Assembly: GCA_946887045.1 (NCBI GenBank)
Contig: CAMPKC010000034.1
Coordinates: forward strand, 1 to 50,164
Origin: an uncultured Sphingobacteriaceae bacterium
Lineage (GTDB): Bacteria; Bacteroidota; Bacteroidia; Sphingobacteriales; Sphingobacteriaceae
DNA length: 50,164 bases
Reading direction: 5' to 3'
The notes below the pieces were generated by a model, which worked only from the letters and a program-made list of their open reading frames with translations, did no database searches and was not told where the DNA came from. This document shows, one piece after another, positions 44,017 through 50,164 of the stretch. Made by a program: the position numbers and the translations under genes. Position 1 is the stretch's first letter. The number at the start of each line of letters is the position of its first letter.

Positions 44017-45447
44017 TTAGCCAAACGTTGGTAGAATTATGCTAATAATAGTACCATTTCCTGGTTGGCTACTTACCTGAACCTTTCCATGATGGGCGTT
44101 TAAAATTCGTTTAGCGTGAGTTAATCCTAACCCGGCAGCCTTAGCTTTTGTAGTAAAAAATGGCTCGAATATGCGATTAACGTTTCTGGGGTGAATTCCT
44201 GTGCCGTTATCTTTGATATCAATCTTTAACTCCGTAATACGCTTCTCAATTGAAATAGAAACCACTTTTTCCTCTTCAGTAATCGCTTCCGCAGAGTTTT
44301 TCAAAATGTTTTTAAAAGCAGATATAAGGCTATCGTTATCTGCCCAGATCGGTAAAGGTGTGCCCTTAAGGGGATTTTCTATTCTTAGATCCAGACCCCG
44401 TTCTGCGTCTTCCAGTAATCTCGATAATAATTCAGATAAATCAACCTGCGTCAGCTTTAACGATAAAGGTTCGGTACTCTTTATGAGCTCGGTTGTAACA
44501 GAGTTAATTTTTGCACAATTGCTTTTAATAATATCAACTAAATTAAGGTTGTCTTCATCTAAAAGTGAATTTGAAAGCTCATCAATTGCCAGGTTCACAT
44601 TTGATAAAGGATTTCGAATTTCGTTAGAAAAGCGTTTGGCCATTAGCTCGGTAACAGCAAATGTATCGCCTATCGACAAATCCCTTTCCTGATTTAACCT
44701 GTATGTAAGATCGTGAATAATAGAATAAAACAGTTCTTCATCAGCCTTTTGCGATAATTGAACAAAGGAAGAGATGCTGCAAAATTTACTCTTTCCACTG
44801 ATTGTTAACATTTCAACTTCCAAATCGGAAACTGACCCTTCAGCATTCATGGCAGTTATATAAGCTAACCGTTCTTCCTTATATTTATACAAACCCGCAG
44901 CATTCATTTTCAGCAGTTCGGTCAAAGTTGTTTCGAAAAACTTCGTGGCCGATGGATTTGCTTCAATAATTTTCCCGGCTGCATTGGTAATAAGCATAGG
45001 GTCTTTTGAACGTTCAAAAATAATGCGGAACTTATTTTCGCTCGTTTTGAGTCTCTGGAGTACGCGGTTCTGAGCTATCGCATACCGAATCGAACGTTCT
45101 AAAACCTGGCCATCTAAAGTGTCTTTTACAAGATAATCGGCGGCTCCCAACCTCATCGCTTCCTCGTCTATCATAAAATCGCCCTTACCCGTAAGCATTA
45201 TAATGGGTTCAGTACAATTCGATTTAATCGCTTCATTTAACAGGTCCATTCCCGAATCCCTACCCAGCCGGTAGTCCACGAGGTAAATATCATAATGACT
45301 CTTCAGCATAGCATTTATTGCTTCAGAAAAGTTATTGCACCAAGTTAAATTGTAATTTTGCCTGCCCCCGTTTTCTCTTAAGATATCTTTTGTGAGGATG
45401 AAATCATCTTCATCATCATCAACTAAAAGTATGTTAACAGTATCCAT
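44017..45447 (-). CDS. Receiver-PAS-kinase hybrid with altered H box
   Basis: 476 residues: an N-terminal receiver domain (about 4-122; Asp58 in YLVDYR, Lys in YLVKDT), a PAS domain (about 138-255), a HisKA-like dimerisation part and a full HATPase domain (N box FKNILKNSAEAI, G1 DNGTGIHP, G2 AGLGLTHAKR). At the H box the sequence is SNEIRNP, with Asn275 where kinases carry His (SHEIRNP). Phosphorylation at this site is thus unlikely, though ATP binding seems possible. It is last in a four-gene operon, 6 nt after a response regulator gene. Confidence 0.88.
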   Translation of the reverse strand: MDTVNILLVDDDEDDFILTKDILRENGGRQNYNLTWCNNFSEAINAMLKSHYDIYLVDYRLGRDSGMDLLNEAIKSNCTEPIIMLTGKGDFMIDEEAMRLGAADYLVKDTLDGQVLERSIRYAIAQNRVLQRLKTSENKFRIIFERSKDPMLITNAAGKIIEANPSATKFFETTLTELLKMNAAGLYKYKEERLAYITAMNAEGSVSDLEVEMLTISGKSKFCSISSFVQLSQKADEELFYSIIHDLTYRLNQERDLSIGDTFAVTELMAKRFSNEIRNPLSNVNLAIDELSNSLLDEDNLNLVDIIKSNCAKINSVTTELIKSTEPLSLKLTQVDLSELLSRLLEDAERGLDLRIENPLKGTPLPIWADNDSLISAFKNILKNSAEAITEEEKVVSISIEKRITELKIDIKDNGTGIHPRNVNRIFEPFFTTKAKAAGLGLTHAKRILNAHHGKVQVSSQPGNGTIISIILPTFG

Positions 45448-45453
45448 CTTGAA

Positions 45454-45873
45454 TTAATTAGTTGAAATCCATCTTGATGCTATTGAAGCTGTAATATTTA
45501 CCAATTCTGTAAAGGATGACGGCTTGGTATAAAAACCCGAAGCTCCCATTCCGAGCACACTCGTTTCCTCTTCTTTTGAACGTGAAGTCGTCAGAATAAT
45601 AACAGGGATCTCTTTATATAACTTGTGAAGTTTGAGCTTTGACAACACTGTTTTCCCATCCATTTTTGGCATATTTAAATCCAAAAGAATCAGATCAGGA
45701 AGTGTTCTTTCCGAGTTTTCGTCAAAACTGTATAGGTAGTCAAGCAATTCTGCCCCGTTTTCAAAAAAAACAATTCCTGCCGGCATATTATTTTCCATAA
45801 ATGCCTCATTGATCATCAAGCGGTCATCGGCATCGTCTTCTGCTATCAATATCAGTTTAGTCTTTCTCATCAA
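45454..45873 (-). CDS. Single-domain response regulator (Rcp1-like)
   Basis: 139 residues, receiver domain only. Acidic pocket AEDDADDR, phosphoacceptor Asp in LILLDLNMPKMDG, Thr/Ser in ILTTSRSKEEE and Lys in FYTKPSSF. With no output domain it should act by protein contact, perhaps relaying phosphate between the two neighbouring kinases. It overlaps the upstream kinase gene by 4 nt. Confidence 0.93.
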   Translation of the reverse strand: MMRKTKLILIAEDDADDRLMINEAFMENNMPAGIVFFENGAELLDYLYSFDENSERTLPDLILLDLNMPKMDGKTVLSKLKLHKLYKEIPVIILTTSRSKEEETSVLGMGASGFYTKPSSFTELVNITASIASRWISTN

Positions 45874-48671
45874 TCAATATCAAATGGTATAAAAATATTA
45901 AATGTAGCACCTTCCCCTTCGCTACCTCTTGCCTCTATGTATCCAGCATGGTTTTCCACAATTTTCTTGCACACGGCTAATCCAATTCCGGTGCCCTCAT
46001 ATTCGTTTCGGGTATGGAGACGTTGAAATAACGTAAAGATCTTCGCCGCATACTCATTGTGAAAGCCAATTCCGTTATCGCTTAATTCTATCCTGCAGTA
46101 TTCCCTGTCACTTTGTAGTGGAAGAGAAGCTGAAGAAAAATCAAGTCCTTTAACCCGCTCAATAACAATTGATACTTCCGGAACAATATTAGCCTTTGAA
46201 AATTTCAGAGAATTGCTGATCAGGTTCTGAAACAATTGGCGTATCTGAGAAGGAATAGCCTTAAAGATCTGCTCCCCCACAATCTCCGTTTTAGCATTCT
46301 TCTTTTCAATAGCTAACTCCAGATCCAGAAGAACTCCTCGTATAAGTTCTTTAACATTTATCGCTTTAAACTCCTCATTTGGTCTGCTAATTCGTGAAAA
46401 AGTTAACAGGTCATCGATCAAAACCTGCATTCTCTCCGAAGCATTTTGCATCCGGTTTATATAATCAATACCGTCCGCGGGAAGTTGCAGGCTATATTTA
46501 CTTTGAAGTCTGTCGCCAAAAGCCCTGATCTTCCTTAGTGGCTCTTGTAAATCATGCGAAGCTACATAAGCGAACTGCTCCAGCTCACTATTCGACCTGT
46601 TGAGTTCTGCTACTTTACTCTCAAGTTTTTGATGCGCCTTTTTTATATCAGTAATGTCATGCATAACAATCATAACACCAAAAATTTCTTTCGACGACGA
46701 GCTGTATACCGGGCTATAAGTTATTTTAAAAGTATTATTATTGATGATTTTATCATAACGATTGTCATTCCCTTCAAGCGCAGATTGAAAAAATTCTAAT
46801 GCACGCTTATAGTCATCAACAAACATACCTTCTAAACTCGTTCCCTTGGCAAATACACCTTCCGGATCTATTTTAGAAATGGCAGGTCCTTCAAGTAGCA
46901 GTAACTCCATATTCCTGCCAAATAGAAATACTGCGCTGTCCGGAACATTTTTTGCGATGGTTCTATAAATGCTCTCGCTCTTATCAAGCTGCAGGGTTGT
47001 ATTTTTTAATTCTGTAATGTCTTGCGTATTTCCTACAACCTGACACACGTTTCCCACCTGATCTACCTTATACTTTCCGTTTAATAACAAATGCCGCACC
47101 TCGCCGTTTGGGCGGATAACCCGATATTCTAAAGAAAACGGCGCATGAGATTGCTTGGATGCTTCGAGAACGTTCATAAAACTCCTGCTGTCCTCAGGAT
47201 GAATAATCGACAGGTAATAATCAAGTTCGATATTATTTTGTAAGGGCACCAAGCCGTGAATACGATACAATTCATCAGACCAGAAAAAATTATTTTTATC
47301 AATAAACCACTCCCAACTTCCATTATGCGAGATCGCTTCGGCTTCGCGCAACAGCGCTTCACTTTGAGTTAACTTCTGCGACGCTTCGTGGAGATTCGTG
47401 ATATCAAGGAGTGTACTAATGAGCTTTTTTTCATGAGCGACGTAATTGCCCTGGGCCAGCAGGTATTTTGACTCGCCGCCTGGGTGCTGAATCTGGTATT
47501 CAACAGTATACGAACTGCAATTCCTTATTGCCGAGGTCAATTCCTTTTTAACAATATCCTTGTATTGCGGCGCAATAATCTGTTCTTGAAGGGCAAGCGA
47601 TGGGGTTACTCTGGCAGGATCGTATCCCCAAATATTGTAAGCCTCATCAGACCATTTCACAGTACCCGCTACCACATCAAATTCCCAGCTTCCTAAACGG
47701 GCAATCTTTTCCGCGTTTGCCAGCAATTCTTCGCGTCGTTCAAGATTTTTCTGAATCAGAACCCGTTCTCTTATTTCGTTATCGAGCCTGTTAATGATAT
47801 TTTTTTCCTTTCGGCTCGTATCAATATAGTTCATGCTGATACCGAGCAGAGGTATCACATAATTGATAAACCTTAAGAAATATGCGGCATTAAAAAAATT
47901 GTCATATGGCTGATGGTGTATTGCCATAAAAAGCTGGGCAAACGCCGCCGGGATGATACTTAATACCATCAATCGCGTAAAGAGCGACGGAAATCTTATC
48001 AGAAAATAAGGAAGGAACCAAAACGCCTGCGCCAGGTAAATAGAAAGAATAACAAATTCAAATGGATGGGTGATAAACTTATCGGGATTCGTTAAAATAT
48101 CCGCCTGCCCAAGTTGAACCGTTAAAAAGATTGCAAGAACCAAGCAAATCATAAAAACAAAAAGCAAGCCAATCAATGATCTTTTTTTCTGTTCAAGACT
48201 GCGTATATTTTTTTTGGCGATCGAAATGTAATACCAAATACTTCCAGTCAGGAGCAACGCATGGAGTAAGCGGCTTACAAACCATTTTAAATACGTATCA
48301 TCAGCAGAAATCGATGAGAATTGTATGAAATTGTTATCGGAAAAGAGGAAGAATGTTTCGTACAAGGCAACACAAATTAATGTACCGCCAACTATGGGAG
48401 TAGAAATATCCTTTTTTACAACGAAATCTACAAGTGTTAGTGCGCAGGTGATTACAGCTGCCGAAATTCCAAATATGAGCCAGACATTAAATAGAAGGTA
48501 TTGTGCTGACCACAATCCGGCCGAAAAAGCAGGTTCAGTGTTTTTTTGATATAAGTGAGGGATTACAAAGATTACCGGGATGATACAAATACTTAAAACC
48601 GACCAGATAAATGGCGGCGGCAAATTGAATTTGTTTTTAAAGTTTCTATCAAACAGCAAGCGGCTTATCAC
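45870..48671 (-). CDS. Membrane-bound multi-PAS histidine kinase
   Basis: 933 residues. An N-terminal membrane domain of about eight helices (about 18-285, MASE-like) is followed by a short coiled part, three PAS/PAC domains (about 315-680), HisKA (phosphoacceptor His in ASHDLQEPLRK) and HATPase (NLISNSLKFS, DNGIGF, GTGIGLAVCKK). It should sense a membrane or redox signal and phosphorylate the neighbouring regulators. It starts 15 nt after the sigma-54 regulator's stop codon. Confidence 0.93.
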   Translation of the reverse strand: MISRLLFDRNFKNKFNLPPPFIWSVLSICIIPVIFVIPHLYQKNTEPAFSAGLWSAQYLLFNVWLIFGISAAVITCALTLVDFVVKKDISTPIVGGTLICVALYETFFLFSDNNFIQFSSISADDTYLKWFVSRLLHALLLTGSIWYYISIAKKNIRSLEQKKRSLIGLLFVFMICLVLAIFLTVQLGQADILTNPDKFITHPFEFVILSIYLAQAFWFLPYFLIRFPSLFTRLMVLSIIPAAFAQLFMAIHHQPYDNFFNAAYFLRFINYVIPLLGISMNYIDTSRKEKNIINRLDNEIRERVLIQKNLERREELLANAEKIARLGSWEFDVVAGTVKWSDEAYNIWGYDPARVTPSLALQEQIIAPQYKDIVKKELTSAIRNCSSYTVEYQIQHPGGESKYLLAQGNYVAHEKKLISTLLDITNLHEASQKLTQSEALLREAEAISHNGSWEWFIDKNNFFWSDELYRIHGLVPLQNNIELDYYLSIIHPEDSRSFMNVLEASKQSHAPFSLEYRVIRPNGEVRHLLLNGKYKVDQVGNVCQVVGNTQDITELKNTTLQLDKSESIYRTIAKNVPDSAVFLFGRNMELLLLEGPAISKIDPEGVFAKGTSLEGMFVDDYKRALEFFQSALEGNDNRYDKIINNNTFKITYSPVYSSSSKEIFGVMIVMHDITDIKKAHQKLESKVAELNRSNSELEQFAYVASHDLQEPLRKIRAFGDRLQSKYSLQLPADGIDYINRMQNASERMQVLIDDLLTFSRISRPNEEFKAINVKELIRGVLLDLELAIEKKNAKTEIVGEQIFKAIPSQIRQLFQNLISNSLKFSKANIVPEVSIVIERVKGLDFSSASLPLQSDREYCRIELSDNGIGFHNEYAAKIFTLFQRLHTRNEYEGTGIGLAVCKKIVENHAGYIEARGSEGEGATFNIFIPFDID

Positions 48672-48686
48672 GATAAATACTCCTAT

Positions 48687-50093
48687 TTATTCAAGATTGA
48701 TTGCCTTCATTTTATTATATAAAGTTTTTCTGTCGATATTGAGAATCTTTGCCGCTTTGGTTTTATTGAAATTTACCTCCTTTAAAACCTTTATAATTGT
48801 TTCATACTCAGCTTCATGTGCTGCGTTTTTAAGATCTCTGTTATTTTCTTTGGTCTGCAAATTTCCGACAGCGTTTTCAATTGCGGATACTTTTGCAAAA
48901 GTAGAGATTTCCAGAGGAAGAGCCTTTAACGGAATAAGATTAGATTCTGTTAGAAGTGTCGCTCGTCTGATTACATTTTTCAGTTCCCGAACATTTCCCG
49001 GCCAGTTATAGGTTAATAAACAATCGATAACTTCTTCTGAAAACCCCTCTACGTGACGATTCAATTCCGCATTTGCCATATCTAAAAAGCTTTGAGCAAA
49101 TAACAAGATATCTCTTTCGCGTTGCCTTAAAGGTGGAAGATGAATACTGAATTCGTTGAACCGATGAAATAAATCCTCCCTGAAACGTCCCTTTTGGATA
49201 GCATCTGTTAGGTTTTCATTAGTTGCTACAATAATCCTCACATCGAGATCAATCTCTTTGGTGCTGCCAATTCGTTTGACCTTTCTCTCCTGAACGGTTC
49301 TTAATAAAGCCGCCTGGATTTCGTAAGAAAGATTACCAACCTCGTCTAAAAGTAGGGTGCCGCCATTAGCCATTTCAAAGTGACCTATTTTTGTATACAA
49401 AGCTCCCGTGAAAGAACCTTTCTCATGACCAAAAAACTCGCTTCCAGCCAGTTCTTTAGTCAAGGATCCGCAATCCATTGCGATGAATGGCTTATCGCTG
49501 CGGTTACTTTTCATATGGATGGCTTTTGCCACCGATTCTTTTCCTGTTCCGCTTTCTCCTGTTAATATAACACTATAGTTAGTGGGAGCGATTATCTCGA
49601 TCTGGCGCAGCAAATCTTTTGAAGCAGCACTATCACCGGATATAAACTCGTCCGGCAAATTACCTGCAACAACTTTCTCCTTCGTTACTGCACTGGCCGA
49701 CTGACTCTCAGGTAAACTTTTAGATAAAACCTCCTGAGTTTCAATAGCTTTGTTTATAGTATTTAAAATTTCATCGGGGTACAAAGGTTTCGTGATATAA
49801 TCATAAGCACCCATTTTAATAAGCTCAACTGCCAATTTAATGTCCGAATACCCGGTGATAATTATTACACCGGTTGCCGGATACGATGCTTTTATTTTTT
49901 TAAGCATCTCCCTGCCGTCCGTATCTTCAAGTCTAAAGTCGCACAAAACCAGATTATAGTTATCTTTTGCCAACAGTTCCATAGCTACGCTACCGCTGGT
50001 AGAAGTTGATACCTCAAAGCCATTACGCATCAAAAATTTCGACAGTAATAAACCTATATTGATCTCATCATCAACTATTAAGATTCGTTTCAT
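48687..50093 (-). CDS. NtrC-type sigma-54-dependent response regulator
   Basis: 468 residues: receiver domain (Asp in LVLCDFRLEDTDG), AAA+ sigma-54 activation domain (Walker A GESGTGKES; sigma-54 contact loop GSFTGA; Walker B-type GGTLLLDEVG; Arg-finger region) and a Fis-type HTH (KTKAAKILNIDRKTLYNKM). It should activate sigma-54 promoters when phosphorylated. The loop reads GSFTGA instead of GAFTGA. It is the first gene of the operon; its promoter should lie in 50094-50164. Confidence 0.94.
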   Translation of the reverse strand: MKRILIVDDEINIGLLLSKFLMRNGFEVSTSTSGSVAMELLAKDNYNLVLCDFRLEDTDGREMLKKIKASYPATGVIIITGYSDIKLAVELIKMGAYDYITKPLYPDEILNTINKAIETQEVLSKSLPESQSASAVTKEKVVAGNLPDEFISGDSAASKDLLRQIEIIAPTNYSVILTGESGTGKESVAKAIHMKSNRSDKPFIAMDCGSLTKELAGSEFFGHEKGSFTGALYTKIGHFEMANGGTLLLDEVGNLSYEIQAALLRTVQERKVKRIGSTKEIDLDVRIIVATNENLTDAIQKGRFREDLFHRFNEFSIHLPPLRQRERDILLFAQSFLDMANAELNRHVEGFSEEVIDCLLTYNWPGNVRELKNVIRRATLLTESNLIPLKALPLEISTFAKVSAIENAVGNLQTKENNRDLKNAAHEAEYETIIKVLKEVNFNKTKAAKILNIDRKTLYNKMKAINLE

Positions 50094-50164
50094 AAAATAG
50101 AGCCCCTTTTTTGCTAAAGATATAGTTAATTATTTTAATTGGGAAAAAAACTCTACAATTAAGA

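Overview
The window looks like a Bacteroidota chromosome, most likely Sphingobacteriaceae (Pedobacter-like). The reasons are moderate GC, weak ribosome binding sites, promoters of the TAnnTTTG type, lipoproteins with a charged stretch after the lipobox cysteine, BACON domains, and close similarity of the housekeeping proteins to that group. No rRNA operon or CRISPR array is present.

Left part (1-7.9 kb): a LemA/DUF3137 pair, a secreted protein of unknown role, two surface-lipoprotein glucanases (GH5 with two BACON domains, and GH12), a CAP-domain lipoprotein and a divergent MTHFR-fold protein.

Middle (7.9-19.64 kb): a decayed genomic island inserted at the 3' end of a tRNA-Glu gene. An 18-bp piece of the tRNA is repeated at the far end, and copies of the 9-mer TGTTCACCA lie just inside both ends. 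The tyrosine integrase beside the tRNA has lost its catalytic half and is fused to the tail of a BNR-repeat gene. Cargo: a three-gene HipB-HipS-HipT toxin-antitoxin locus with three operators exactly 40 bp apart; a broken metallophosphoesterase joined to a histidine kinase tail; an SDR; an alkylation-repair operon (AraC-MGMT fusion, frameshifted 2OG oxygenase, stand-alone Ada zinc domain, AlkB); VOC and RibD-type proteins around an attC-like palindrome; and a PadR/membrane protein pair between 26-bp direct repeats.

Right part (19.6-50.2 kb): conserved core. It holds tRNA-Glu and an initiator-type tRNA-Met, era, der, a CtpA-like protease, murQ, a BI-1 family protein, a SAM riboswitch ahead of metH, a four-helix-bundle (S23-type) gene framed by inverted repeats, metF, glgA-glgC, polA, a trmB-ATL-tag operon, fcl, a porin-like barrel, a YtxH/holin-X envelope cluster, an AI-2E family permease, and a four-gene two-component operon in which one kinase has Asn in place of the H-box His.

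Themes: alkylation-damage repair appears twice (the island operon, and trmB-ATL-tag). Imperfect palindromes built of short AT-rich words sit directly against the start codons of der, metH and metF, and one of them encloses the four-helix-bundle gene.
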